DNA of 64,000 bases from Budorcas taxicolor (lineage: Eukaryota; Chordata; Mammalia; Artiodactyla; Bovidae). The notes below the pieces were generated by a model. That model was not told where the DNA came from, made no database searches, and saw nothing but the letters and a program-made list of their open reading frames with translations. Position numbers and translations under genes: made by a program. Where the stretch lies: assembly GCF_023091745.1 (NCBI RefSeq), contig NW_026291749.1, forward strand, positions 160,281-224,280, written 5' to 3'. Positions 35,175-47,440 of this stretch are shown here, in pieces. Positions within the stretch are counted from its first letter, which is position 1. Each line of letters opens with the position of its first letter.

Positions 35175-36003
35175 ATGGATCTTGGGGTGCTTCTGAGTCT
35201 CCCCAGGGGAGTCAGGCCTCGTCTCGAGTGGGGGCATGCACGTGCGCTTTCCTCCCGAGCTGCAGCAGTAGTGTCACGCTTCCTGTCACGTGGATCAAGG
35301 GATTTGTGGCTTTGCCTCGAGGCTGTCCCTGGAGGCTTTCCCACGAGGCTTTCCCACGAGGCTTTCCCACAGGGCTGTGCCACGTGCCACCTTGGTGTGA
35401 GTCGATCCTCGGCGTGAAAGATGAGCCGGTGAAGGGAAAAGAGCTTCCTCTGGAATGGACTGAGACATCTGGGGGACTCTTGGAATGGTGGCACGACCCT
35501 GGAGTTCCTCTCGCCGTTCCTGTTGAGAGGGCCTCCTCTTGAGATGCGACGGGAACGCCGGGAACTCTTTCCCGAAGAATCAGGGAAAGGATCCCTCATC
35601 TCGAGCTACGAGGCGGAAACGGGGCTCCTCTGGATGTGGGCGGGACCCTCGTGATTCCTCTCGAGTGGAGACGGGTATGTCGGGGAACTTCTTGATTTGC
35701 ACCAAGGGTGTGAAGGACCCTTTCGAAGTTCCAGAGGGGAGGTGTGATCCACCTCAAGACGCCTCAGCGGAAATGGGCCTCATCTCGCCTGGAGGGGAGA
35801 ACCTCCTGGATTTTCTCGAGTTGCGGCAGGTCTTCTCGAGTTACGATGGGGACCTCAGGGACCCGCTCTGGTTGCCTCAGGAAAGGCCAGTCCCCATGCG
35901 AGTTGCTAGGGGACCTCTCGGGATTCCTCTCCCGTCCATGCCGGGGCCTCAGTCCTTGTGTGGAGTCGGGGCTGGAACCTGAGGATTTCTCTCCAGTGTT
36001 GCC
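35175..36003 (+). repeat. Satellite monomer 44, Z-like with B-end (829 bp)
   Basis: Carries gggatTtgtgg, a 6-unit minisatellite, aaagaTgag, private gaagaaTcagg, gatCCACctcAag and gggGCTgg. Confidence 0.95.
35311..35388 (+). repeat. 13-bp minisatellite, 6-unit allele
   Basis: This is a 78-bp tract with the tttGcctcgag and ccctGGagg signature. It is preceded by gggatTTgtgg, a variant shared only with the tract at 42668. Confidence 0.9.
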
Positions 36004-37151
36004 ATGGATCTTGGGGTGCTTCTGAGTCTCCCCAGGGGAGTCAGGGCTCGTCTCGAGTCAGGGCATGCACGTGCGCTTTCCTCCCGAGCTGCAGCAGTAG
36101 TGTCACGCTTCCTGTCACGTGGATCAAGGGATCTGTGGCTTTCCCTCGAGGCTGTCCCTTGAGGCTTTCCCACGAGGCTTTCCCACAGGTCTGTGCCACG
36201 TGCCACCATGGTGTGAGTCGATCCTCGGCGTGAAAGACGAGCCGGTGAAGGGAAAAGAGCTTCCTCTGGAATGGACTGAGACATCTGGGGGACTCTTGGA
36301 ATGGTGGCACGACCCTGGAGTTCCTCTCGCCGTTCCTGTTGAGAGGGCCTCCTCTTGAGATGCGACGGGAACGCCGGGAACTCTTTCCCGACGAAGCAGG
36401 AAATGGATGCCTCATCTCGAGCTACGAGGCGGAAACGGGGCTCCTCAAGATGTGGGCGGGACCCTCGTGATTCCTCTCGAGTGGAGACGGGTATGTCGGG
36501 GAACTTCTTGATTTGCACCAGGGGTGTGAAGGACCCCTTCGAAGTTCCAGAGGGGAGGTGTGATCAGCCTCGAGACGCCTCAGCAGAAATGGGCCTCATC
36601 TCGCCTGGAGGGGGGAACCTCCTGGATTTTCTCGAGTTGCGGCAGGTCTTCTCGTGTTACCACGGGGACCTCAGGGACCCGCTCTGGTGGCCTCAGGAAA
36701 GGCCAGTCCCCATGCGAGTTGCTAGGGGACCTCTCGGGTTTCCTCTCCCGTCCATGCCGGGGCCTCAGTCCTTGTGTGGAGTCGGGGCCGGAACCTGAGG
36801 ATTCCTCTCCAGTGTTGCCATGGATCTTGGGGTGCTTCTGAGTCTCCCCAGGGGAGTCAGGCCTCGTCTCGAGTGGGGGCATGCACGTGCGCTTTCCTCC
36901 CGAGCTGCAGCAGTAGTGTCACGCTTCCTGTCACGTGGATCAAGGGATCTGTGGCTTTCCCTCGAGGCTGTCCCTCGAGGCTTTCCCACGAGGCTTTCCC
37001 ACAGGGCTGTGCCACGTGCCACCTTGCTGTGAGTCGATCCTCGGCGTGAAAGACGAGCCGGTGAAGGGAAAAGAGCTTCCTCTGGAATGGACTGAGACAT
37101 CTGGGGGACTCTTGGAATGGTGGCACGACCCTGGAGTTCCTCTCGCCGTTC
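35581..37151 (+). repeat. B-A dimer duplication, copy 1 (offset 1,632 bp)
   Basis: This segment matches 37213-38783 at an offset of two monomers. The limits are the private T in gaagaaTcagg (35580) and the private T in cgttcTtgttg (37152). It spans a B-end, a full A monomer and half of the following monomer. Confidence 0.8.
36004..36819 (+). repeat. Satellite monomer 45, A class
   Basis: All A markers present. No difference seen from 37636. Confidence 0.95.
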
Positions 37152-37635
37152 TTGTTGAGAGGGCCTCCTCTTGAGATGCGACGGGAACGCCGGGAACTCT
37201 TTCCCGAAGAAGCAGGGAAAGGATCCCTCATCTCGAGCTACGAGGCGGAAACGGGGCTCCTCTGGATGTGGGCGGGACCCTCGTGATTCCTCTCGAGTGG
37301 AGACGGGTATGTCGGGGAACTTCTTGATTTGCACCAAGGGTGTGAAGGACCCTTTCGAAGTTCCAGAGGGGAGGTGTGATCCACCTCAAGACGCCTCAGC
37401 GGAAATGGGCCTCATCTCGCCTGGAGGGGAGAACCTCCTGGATTTTCTCGAGTTGCGGCAGGTCTTCTCGAGTTACGATGGGGACCTCAGGGACCCGCTC
37501 TGGTTGCCTCAGGAAAGGCCAGTCCCCATGCGAGTTGCTAGGGGACCTCTCGGGATTCCTCTCCCGTCCATGCCGGGGCCTCAGTCCTTGTGTGGAGTCG
37601 GGGCTGGAACCTGAGGATTTCTCTCCAGTGTTGCC
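36820..37635 (+). repeat. Satellite monomer 46, B-end
   Basis: Carries ttgCtgtg and cgaAgaagc. cgttcTtgttg is private. Confidence 0.95.
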
Positions 37636-38783
37636 ATGGATCTTGGGGTGCTTCTGAGTCTCCCCAGGGGAGTCAGGGCTCGTCTCGAGTCAGGGCATGC
37701 ACGTGCGCTTTCCTCCCGAGCTGCAGCAGTAGTGTCACGCTTCCTGTCACGTGGATCAAGGGATCTGTGGCTTTCCCTCGAGGCTGTCCCTTGAGGCTTT
37801 CCCACGAGGCTTTCCCACAGGTCTGTGCCACGTGCCACCATGGTGTGAGTCGATCCTCGGCGTGAAAGACGAGCCGGTGAAGGGAAAAGAGCTTCCTCTG
37901 GAATGGACTGAGACATCTGGGGGACTCTTGGAATGGTGGCACGACCCTGGAGTTCCTCTCGCCGTTCCTGTTGAGAGGGCCTCCTCTTGAGATGCGACGG
38001 GAACGCCGGGAACTCTTTCCCGACGAAGCAGGAAATGGATGCCTCATCTCGAGCTACGAGGCGGAAACGGGGCTCCTCAAGATGTGGGCGGGACCCTCGT
38101 GATTCCTCTCGAGTGGAGACGGGTATGTCGGGGAACTTCTTGATTTGCACCAGGGGTGTGAAGGACCCCTTCGAAGTTCCAGAGGGGAGGTGTGATCAGC
38201 CTCGAGACGCCTCAGCAGAAATGGGCCTCATCTCGCCTGGAGGGGGGAACCTCCTGGATTTTCTCGAGTTGCGGCAGGTCTTCTCGTGTTACCACGGGGA
38301 CCTCAGGGACCCGCTCTGGTGGCCTCAGGAAAGGCCAGTCCCCATGCGAGTTGCTAGGGGACCTCTCGGGTTTCCTCTCCCGTCCATGCCGGGGCCTCAG
38401 TCCTTGTGTGGAGTCGGGGCCGGAACCTGAGGATTCCTCTCCAGTGTTGCCATGGATCTTGGGGTGCTTCTGAGTCTCCCCAGGGGAGTCAGGCCTCGTC
38501 TCGAGTGGGGGCATGCACGTGCGCTTTCCTCCCGAGCTGCAGCAGTAGTGTCACGCTTCCTGTCACGTGGATCAAGGGATCTGTGGCTTTCCCTCGAGGC
38601 TGTCCCTCGAGGCTTTCCCACGAGGCTTTCCCACAGGGCTGTGCCACGTGCCACCTTGCTGTGAGTCGATCCTCGGCGTGAAAGACGAGCCGGTGAAGGG
38701 AAAAGAGCTTCCTCTGGAATGGACTGAGACATCTGGGGGACTCTTGGAATGGTGGCACGACCCTGGAGTTCCTCTCGCCGTTC
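37213..38783 (+). repeat. B-A dimer duplication, copy 2
   Basis: This is the downstream partner of 35581-37151. Its right flank then continues as an A-like 3' end instead of a B-end, which marks the exchange point. Confidence 0.8.
37636..38451 (+). repeat. Satellite monomer 47, A class
   Basis: Second copy of the A monomer at 36004, offset 1,632 bp. Confidence 0.95.
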
Positions 38784-39267
38784 CTGTTGAGAGGGCCTCC
38801 TCTTGAGATGCGACGGGAACGCCGGGAACTCTTTCCCGAAGAAGCAGGGAAAGGATCCCTCATCTCAAGCTACGAGGCGGAAACGGGGCTCCTCTGGATG
38901 TGGGCGGGACCCTCGTGATTCCTCTCGAGTGGAGACGGGTATGTCGGGGAACTTCTTGATTTGCACCAGGGGTGTGAAGGACCCCTTCGAAGTTCCAGAG
39001 GGGAGGTGTGATCAGCCTCGAGACGCCTCAGCAGAAATGGGCCTCATCTCGCCTGGAGGGGGGAACCTCCTGGATTTTCTCGAGTTGCGGCAGGTCTTCT
39101 CGTGTTACCACGGGGACCTCAGGGACCCGCTCTGGTGGCCTCAGGAAAGGCCAGTCCCCATGCGAGTTGCTAGGGGACCTCTCGGGTTTCCTCTCCCGTC
39201 CATGCCGGGGCCTCAGTCCTTGTGTGGAGTCGGGGCCGGAACCTGAGGATTCCTCTCCAGTGTTGCC
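38452..39267 (+). repeat. Satellite monomer 48, B-like start with A end
   Basis: Starts like 36820 (ttgCtgtg, cgaAgaagc), has private catctcAagc, and ends with A markers (caccaGgggtg, cagcAgaaatg, tgttaCcacg). Confidence 0.95.
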
Positions 39268-40083
39268 ATGGATCTTGGGGTGCTTCTGAGTCTCCCCAGG
39301 GGAGTCAGGCCTCGTCTCGAGTGGGGGCATGCACGTGCGCTTTCCTCCCGAGCTGCAGCAGTAGTGTCACGCTTCCTGTCACGTGGATCAAGGGATCTGT
39401 GGCTTTCCCTCGAGGCTGTCCCTCGAGGCTTTCCCACGAGGCTTTCCCACAGGGCTGTGCCACGTGCCACCTTGGTGTGAGTTGATCCTCGGCGTGAAAA
39501 ACGAGCCGGTGAAGGGAAAAGAGCTTCCTCTGGAATGGACTGAGACATCTGGTGGACTCTTGGAATGGTGGCACGACCCTGGAGTTCCTCTCGCCGTTCC
39601 TGTTGAGAGGGCCTCCTCTTGAGATGCGACGGGAACGCCGGGAACTCTTTCCCGAAGAAGCAGGGAAAGGATCCCTCATCTCGAGCTACGAGGCGGAAAC
39701 GGGGCTCCTCTGGATGTGGGCGGGACCCTCGTGATTCCTCTCGAGTGGAGACGGCTAGGTCGGGGAACTTCTTGATTTGCACCAAGGGTGTGAAGGACCC
39801 TTTCGAAGTTCCAGAGGTGAGGTGTGATCAGCCTCGAGACGCCTCAGCGGAAATGGGCCTCATCTCGCCTGGAGGGGAGAACCTCCTGGATTTTCTCGAG
39901 TTGCGGCAGGTCTTCTCGAGTTACGACGGGGACCACAGGGACCCCCACTGGTGGCCTCAGGAAAGGCCAGTCCCCATGCGAGTTGCTAGGGGACCTCTCG
40001 GGATTCCTCTCCCGTCCATGCCGGGGCCTCAGTCCTTGTGTGGAGTCGGGGCTGGAACCTGAGGATTTCTCTCCAGTGTTGCC
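39268..40083 (+). repeat. Satellite monomer 49, C-tag and K-tag
   Basis: Carries private gagtTgatcc, gaaaAAcgag, tctggTgga, cgaAgaagc and gggGCTgg at the end. Confidence 0.95.
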
Positions 40084-40899
40084 ATGGATCTTGGGGTGCT
40101 TCTGAGTCTCCCCAGGGGAGTCAGGGCTCGTCTCGAGTCAGGGCATGCACGTGCGCTTTCCTCCCGAGCTGCAGCAGTAGTGTCACGCTTCCTGTCACGT
40201 GGATCAAGGGATCTGTGGCTTTCCCTCGAGGCTGTCCCTCGAGGCTTTCCCACGAGGCTTTCCCACAGGTCTGTGCCACGTGCCACCATGGTGTGAGTCG
40301 ATCCTCAGCGTGAAAGACGAGCCGGTGAAGGGAAAAGAGCTTCCTCTGGAATGGACTGAGACATCTGGGGGACTCTTGGAATGGTGGCACGACCCTGGAG
40401 TTCCTCTCGCCGTTCCTGTTGAGAGGGCCTCCTCTTGAGATGCGACGGGAACGCCGGGAACTCTTTCCCGACGAAGCAGGAAATGGATGCCTCATCTCGA
40501 GCTACGAGGCGGAAACGGGGCTCCTCAAGATGTGGGCGGGACCCTCGTGATTCCTCTCGAGTGGAGACGGGTATGTCGGGGAACTTCTTGATTTGCACCA
40601 GGGGTGTGAAGGACCCTTTCGAAGTTCCAGAGGGGAGGTGTGATCCACCTCAAGACGCCTCAGCGGAAATGGGCCTCATCTCGCCTGGAGGGGAGAACCT
40701 CCTGGATTTTCTCGAGTTGCGGCAGGTCTTCTCGAGTTACGATGGGGACCTCAGGGACCCGCTCTGGTTGCCTCAGGAAAGGCCAGTCCCCATGCGAGTT
40801 GCTAGGGGACCTCTCGGGATTCCTCTCCCGTCCATGCCGGGGCCTCAGTCCTTGTGTGGAGTCGGGGCTGGAACCTGAGGATTTCTCTCCAGTGTTGCC
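40084..40899 (+). repeat. Satellite monomer 50, A/B chimera
   Basis: A markers run to caccaGgggtg near 40600. B-end markers follow from gatCCACctcAag. cctcAgcgtg is private. Confidence 0.95.
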
Positions 40900-41715
40900 A
40901 TGGATCTTGGGGTGCTTCTGAGTCTCCCCAGGGGAGTCAGGGCTCGTCTCGAGTCAGGGCATGCACGTGCGCTTTCCTCCCGAGCTGCAGCAGTAGTGTC
41001 ACGCTTCCTGTCACGTGGATCAAGGGATCTGTGGCTTTCCCTCGAGGCTGTCCCTTGAGGCTTTCCCACGAGGCTTTCCCACAGGTCTGTGCCACGTGCC
41101 ACCATGGTGTGAGTCGATCCTCGGCGTGAAAGACGAGCCGGTGAAGGGAAAAGAGCTTCCTCTGGAATGGACTGAGACATCTGGGGGACTCTTGGAATGG
41201 TGGCACGACCCTGGAGTTCCTCTCGCCGTTCCTGTTGAGAGGGCCTCCTCTTGAGATGCGACGGGAACGCCGGGAACTCTTTCCCGACGAAGCAGGAAAT
41301 GGATGCCTCATCTCGAGCTACGAGGCGGAAACGGGGCTCCTCAAGATGTGGGCGGGACCATCGTGATTCCTCTCGAGTGGAGACGGGTATGTCGGGGAAC
41401 TTCTTGATTTGCACCAGGGGTGTGAAGGACCCCTTCGAAGTTCCAGAGGGGAGGTGTGATCAGCCTCGAGACGCCTCAGCAGAAATGGGCCTCATCTCGC
41501 CTGGAGGGGGGAACCTCCTGGATTTTCTCGAGTTGCGGCAGGTCTTCTCGTGTTACCACGGGGACCTCAGGGACCCGCTCTGGTGGCCTCAGGAAAGGCC
41601 AGTCCCCATGCGAGTTGCTAGGGGACCTCTCGGGTTTCCTCTCCCGTCCATGCCGGGGCCTCAGTCCTTGTGTGGAGTCGGGGCCGGAACCTGAGGATTC
41701 CTCTCCAGTGTTGCC
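40900..41715 (+). repeat. Satellite monomer 51, A class
   Basis: Full A set. gggaccAtcg is private among the A monomers. Confidence 0.95.
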
Positions 41716-42531
41716 ATGGATCTTGGGGTGCTTCTGAGTCTCCCCAGGGGAGTCAGGCCTCGTCTCGAGTGGGGGCATGCACGTGCGCTTTCCTCCCGAG
41801 CTGCAGCAGTAGTGTCACGCTTCCTGTCACGTGGATCAAGGGATCTGTGGCTTTCCCTCGAGGCTGTCCCTCGAGGCTTTCCCACGAGGCTTTCCCACAG
41901 GGCTGTGCCACGTGCCACCTTGGTGTGAGTCGATCCTCGGCGTGAAAAACGAGCCGGTGAAGGGAAAAGAGCTTCCTCTGGAATGGACTGAGACATCTGG
42001 TGGACTCTTGGAATGGTGGCACGACCCTGGAGTTCCTCTCGCCGTTCCTGTTGAGAGGGCCTCCTCTTGAGATGCGACGGGAACGCCGGGAACTCTTTCC
42101 CGAAGAAGCAGGGAAAGGATCCCTCATCTCGAGCTACGAGGCGGAAACGGGGCTCCTCTGGATGTGGGCGGGACCCTCGTGATTCCTCTCGAGTGGAGAC
42201 GGCTAGGTCGGGGAACTTCTTGATTTGCACCAAGGGTGTGAAGGACCCTTTCGAAGTTCCAGAGGTGAGGTGTGATCAGCCTCGAGACGCCTCAGCGGAA
42301 ATGGGCCTCATCTCGCCTGGAGGGGAGAACCTCCTGGATTTTCTCGAGTTGCGGCAGGTCTTCTCGAGTTACGACGGGGACCACAGGGACCCCCACTGGT
42401 GGCCTCAGGAAAGGCCAGTCCCCATGCGAGTTGCTAGGGGACCTCTCGGGATTCCTCTCCCGTCCATGCCGGGGCCTCAGTCCTTGTGTGGAGTCGGGGC
42501 CGGAACCTGAGGATTCCTCTCCAGTGTTGCC
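41716..42531 (+). repeat. Satellite monomer 52, C-tag and K-tag
   Basis: Carries gaaaAAcgag, tctggTgga and cgaAgaagc. Twin of 39268 at an offset of 2,448 bp. Confidence 0.95.
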
Positions 42532-43360
42532 ATGGATCTTGGGGTGCTTCTGAGTCTCCCCAGGGGAGTCAGGGCTCGTCTCGAGTGGGGGCATGCACGT
42601 GCGCTTTCCTCCCGAGCTGCAGCAGTAGTGTCACGCTTCCTGTCACGTGGATCAAGGGATTTGTGGCTTTGCCTCGAGGCTGTCCCTGGAGGCTTTCCCA
42701 CGAGGCTTTCCCACGAGGTTTTCCCACAGGGCTGTGCCACGTGCCACCTTGGTGTGAGTCGATCCTCGGCGTGAAAGATGAGCCGGTGAAGGGAAAAGAG
42801 CTTCCTCTGGAATGGACTGAGACATCTGGGGGACTCTTGGAATGGTGGCACGACCCTGGAGTTCCTCTCGCCGTTCCTGTTGAGAGGGCCTCCTCTTGAG
42901 ATGCGACGGGAACGCCGGGAACTCTTTCCCGAAGAAGCAGGGAAAGGATCCCTCATCTCGAGCTACGAGGCGGAAACGGGGCTCCTCTGGATGTGGGCGG
43001 GACCCTCGTGATTCCTCTCGAGTGGAGACGGGTATGTCGGGGAACTTCTTGATTTGCACCAAGGGTGTGAAGGACCCTTTCGAAGTTCCAGAGGGGAGGT
43101 GTGATCCACCTCAAGACGCCTCAGCGGAAATGGGCCTCATCTCGCCTGGAGGGGAGAACCTCCTGGATTTTCTCGAGTTGTGGCAGGTCTTCTCGAGTTA
43201 CGATGGGGACCTCAGGGACCCGCTCTGGTTGCCTCAGGAAAGGCCAGTCCCCATGCGAGTTGCTAGGGGACCTCTCGGGATTCCTCTCCCGTCCATGCCG
43301 GGGCCTCAGTCCTTGTGTGGAGTCGGGGCTGGAACCTGAGGATTTCTCTCCAGTGTTGCC
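42532..43360 (+). repeat. Satellite monomer 53, Z-like with B-end (829 bp)
   Basis: Carries gggatTtgtgg, a 6-unit minisatellite with a private T, and private gttgTggcagg. Confidence 0.95.
42668..42745 (+). repeat. 13-bp minisatellite, 6-unit allele
   Basis: This 78-bp tract carries the Z signature. One internal unit has a private change (cacgaggTttt). Confidence 0.9.
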
Positions 43361-44176
43361 ATGGATCTTGGGGTGCTTCTGAGTCTCCCCAGGGGAGTCA
43401 GGGCTCGTCTCGAGTCAGGGCATGCACGTGCGCTTTCCTCCCGAGCTGCAGCAGTAGTGTCACGCTTCCTGTCACGTGGATCAAGGGATCTGTGGCTTTC
43501 CCTCGAGGCTGTCCCTTGAGGCTTTCCCACGAGGCTTTCCCACAGGTCTGTGCCACGTGCCACCATGGTGTGAGTCGATCCTCGGCGTGAAAGACGAGCC
43601 GGTGAAGGGAAAAGAGCTTCCTCTGGAATGGACTGAGACATCTGGGGGACTCTTGGAATGGTGGCACGACCCTGGAGTTCCTCTCGCCGTTCCTGTTGAG
43701 AGGGCCTCCTCTTGAGATGCGACGGGAACGCCGGGAACTCTTTCCCGACGAAGAAGGAAATGGATGCCTCATCTCGAGCTACGAGGCGGAAACGGGGCTC
43801 CTCAAGATGTGGGTGGGACCCTCGTGATTCCTCTCGAGTGGAGACGGGTATGTCGGGGAACTTCTTGATTTGCACCAGGGGTGTGAAGGACCCCTTCGAA
43901 GTTCCAGAGGGGAGGTGTGATCAGCCTCGAGACGCCTCAGCAGAAATGGGCCTCATCTCGCCTGGAGGGGGGAACCTCCTGGATTTTCTCGAGTTGCGGC
44001 AGGTCTTCTCGTGTTACCACGGGGACCTCAGGGACCCGCTCTGGTGGCCTCAGGAAAGGCCAGTCCTCATGCGAGTTGCTAGGGGACCTCTCGGGTTTCC
44101 TCTCCCGTCCATGCCGGGGCCTCAGTCCTTGTGTGGAGTCGGGGCCGGAACCTGAGGATTCCTCTCCAGTGTTGCC
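43361..44176 (+). repeat. Satellite monomer 54, A class
   Basis: A set with private gaagAaggaaatg, gtgggTggg and gtccTcatgc. Confidence 0.95.
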
Positions 44177-44992
44177 ATGGATCTTGGGGTGCTTCTGAGT
44201 CTCCCCAGGGGAGTCAGGCCTCGTCTCGAGTGGGGGCATGCACGTGCGCTTTCCTCCCGAGCTGCAGCAGTAGTGTCACGCTTCCTGTCACGTGGATCAA
44301 GGGATCTGTGGCTTTCCCTCGAGGATGTCCCTCGAGGCTTTCCCACGAGGCTTTCCCACAGGGCTGTGCCACGTGCCACCTTGCTGTGAGTCGATCCTCG
44401 GCGTGAAAGACGAGCCGGTGAAGGGAAAAGAGCTTCCTCTGGAATGGACTGAGACATCTGGGGGACTCTTGGAATGGTGGCACGACCCTGGAGTTCCTCT
44501 CGCCGTTCCTGTTGAGAGGGCCTCCTCTTGAGATGCGACGGGAACGCCGGGAACTCTTTCCCGAAGAAGCAGGGAAAGGATCCCTCATCTCGAGCTACGA
44601 GGCGGAAACGGGGCTCCTCTGGATGTGGGCGGGACCCTCGTGATTCCTCTCGAGTGGAGACGGGTATGTCGGGGAACTTCTTGATTTGCACCAAGGGTGT
44701 GAAGGACCCTTTCGAAGTTCCAGAGGGGAGGTGTGATCCACCTCAAGACGCCTCAGCGGAAATGGGCCTCATCTCGCCTGGAGGGGAGAACCTCCTGGAT
44801 TTTCTCGAGTTGCGGCAGGTCTTCTCGAGTTACGATGGGGACCTCAGGGACCCGCTCTGGTTGCCTCAGGAAAGGCCAGTCCCCATGCGAGTTGCTAGGG
44901 GACCTCTCGGGATTCCTCTACCGTCCATGCCGGGGCCTCAGTCCTTGTGTGGAGTCGGGGCTGGAACCTGAGGATTTCTCTCCAGTGTTGCC
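44177..44992 (+). repeat. Satellite monomer 55, B-end
   Basis: Carries private gaggAtgtcc at 44325 and ctctAccgtcc. Confidence 0.95.
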
Positions 44993-45808
44993 ATGGATCT
45001 TGGGGTGCTTCTGAGTCTCCCCAGGGGAGTCAGGCCTCGTCTCGAGTCAGGGCATGCACGTGCGCTTTCCTCCCGAGCTGCAGCAGTAGTGTCACGCTTC
45101 CTGTCACGTGGATCAAGGGATCTGTGGCTTTCCCTCGAGGCTGTCCCTTGAGGCTTTCCCACGAGGCTTTCCCACAGGTCTGTGCCACGTGCCACCATGG
45201 TGTGAGTCGATCCTCGGCGTGAAAGACGAGCCGGTGAAGGGAAAAGAGCTTCCTCTGGAATGGACTGAGACATCTGGGGGACTCTTGGAATGGTGGCACG
45301 ACCCTGGAGTTCCTCTCGCCGTTCCTGTTGAGAGGGCCTCCTCTTGAGATGCGACGGGAACGCCGGGAACTCTTTCCTGACGAAGCAGGAAATGGATGCC
45401 TCATCTCGAGCTACGAGGCGGAAACGGGGCTCCTCAAGATGTGGGCGGGACCCTCGTGATTCCTCTCGAGTGGAGACGGGTATGTCGGGGAACTTCTTGA
45501 TTTGCACCAGGGGTGTGAAGGACCCCTTCGAAGTTCCAGAGGGGAGGTGTGATCAGCCTCGAGACGCCTCAGCAGAAATGGGCCTCATCTCGCCTGGAGG
45601 GGGGAACCTCCTGGATTTTCTCGAGTTGCGGCAGGTCTTCTCGTGTTACCATGGGGACCTCAGGGACCCGCTCTGGTGGCCTCAGGAAAGGCCAGTCCCC
45701 ATGCGAGTTGCTAGGGGACCTCTCGGGTTTCCTCTCCCGTCCATGCCGGGGCCTCAGTCCTTGTGTGGAGTCGGGGCCGGAACCTGAGGATTCCTCTCCA
45801 GTGTTGCC
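44993..45808 (+). repeat. Satellite monomer 56, A class
   Basis: A set with tttccTgacg and taccaTgggg, shared only with 47441. Confidence 0.95.
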
Positions 45809-46624
45809 ATGGATCTTGGGGTGCTTCTGAGTCTCCCCAGGGGAGTCAGGCCTCGTCTCGAGTGGGGGCATGCACGTGCGCTTTCCTCCCGATCTGCAGC
45901 AGTAGTGTCACGCTTCCTGTCACTTGGATCAAGGGATCTGTGGCTTTCCCTCGAGGCTGTCCCTCGAGGCTTTCCCACGAGGCTTTCCCACAGGGCTGTG
46001 CCACGTGCCACCTTGGTGTGAGTCGATCCTCGGCGTGAAAAACGAGCCGGTGAAGGGAAAAGAGCTTCCTCTGGAATGGACTGAGACATCTGGTGGACTC
46101 TTGGAATGGTGGCACGACCCTGGAGTTCCTCTCGCCGTTCCTGTTGAGAGGGCCTCCTCTTGAGATGCGACGGGAACGCCGGGAACTCTTTCCCGAAGAA
46201 GCAGGGAAAGGATCCCTCATCTCGAGCTACGAGGCGGAAACGGGGCTCCTCTGGATGTGGGCGGGACCCTCGTGATTCCTCTCGAGTGGAGACGGGTATG
46301 TCGGGGAACTTCTTGATTTGCACCAAGGGTGTGAAGGACCCTTTCGAAGTTCCAGAGGGGAGGTGTGATCCACCTCAAGACGCCTCAGCGGAAATGGGCC
46401 TCATCTCGCCTGGAGGGGAGAACCTCCTGGATTTTCTCGAGTTGCGGCAGGTCTTCTCGAGTTACGATGGGGACCTCAGGGACCCGCTCTGGTTGCCTCA
46501 GGAAAGGCCAGTCCCCATGCGAGTTGCTAGGGGACCTCTCGGGATTCCTCTCCCGTCCATGCCGGGGCCTCAGTCCTTGTGTGGAGTCGGGGCTGGAACC
46601 TGAGGATTTCTCTCCAGTGTTGCC
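45809..46624 (+). repeat. Satellite monomer 57, B-end
   Basis: Carries ccgaTctgc, cacTtgg (second E-box lost), gaaaAAcgag and tctggTgga. Confidence 0.95.
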
Positions 46625-47440
46625 ATGGATCTTGGGGTGCTTCTGAGTCTCCCCAGGGGAGTCAGGGCTCGTCTCGAGTCAGGGCATGCACGTGCGCTTT
46701 CCTCCCGAGCTGCAGCAGTAGTGTCACGCTTCCTGTCACGTGGATCAAGGGATCTGTGGCTTTCCCTCGAGGCTGTCCCTCGAGGCTTTCCCACGAGGCT
46801 TTCCCACAGGGCTGTGCCACGTGCCACCTTGCTGTGAGTCGATCCTCGGCGTGAAAGACGAGCCGGTGAAGGGAAAAGAGCTTCCTCTGGAATGGACTGA
46901 GACATCTGGGGGACTCTTGGAATGGTGGCACGACCCTGGAGTTCCTCTCGCCGTTCCTGTTGAGAGGGCCTCCTCTTGAGATGCGACGGGAACGCCGGGA
47001 ACTCTTTCCCGAAGAAGCAGGGAAAGGATCCCTCATCTCGAGCTACGAGGCGGAAACGGGGCTCCTCTGGATGTGGGCGGGACCCTCGTGATTCCTCTCG
47101 AGTGGAGACGGGTATGTCGGGGAACTTCTTGATTTGCACCAAGGGTGTGAAGGACCCTTTCGAAGTTCCAGAGGGGAGGTGTGATCCACCTCAAGACGCC
47201 TCAGCGGAAATGGGCCTCATCTCGCCTGGAGGGGAGAACCTCCTGGATTTTCTCGAGTTGCGGCAGGTCTTCTCGAGTTACGATGGGGACCTCAGGGACC
47301 CGCTCTGGTTGCCTCAGGAAAGGCCAGTCCCCATGCGAGTTGCTAGGGGACCTCTCGGGATTCCTCTACCGTCCATGCCGGGGCCTCAGTCCTTGTGTGG
47401 AGTCGGGGCTGGAACCTGAGGATTTCTCTCCAGTGTTGCC
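46625..47440 (+). repeat. Satellite monomer 58, A-like start with B-end
   Basis: Begins with gtCAGGGcatg, then switches near 46780 to ttgCtgtg, cgaAgaagc and a B-end with ctctAccgtcc. Confidence 0.95.

Larger units (their letters stand above)
44326..46773 (+). repeat. Trimeric HOR, copy 1 of a tandem duplication
   Basis: This 2,448-bp segment is followed at once by a copy in which I found no difference. Shared markers include ctctAccgtcc, tttccTgacg, taccaTgggg, ccgaTctgcag and cacTtgg. The left limit is the private A at 44325 (gaggAtgtcc), where the copy has C. Confidence 0.85.
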
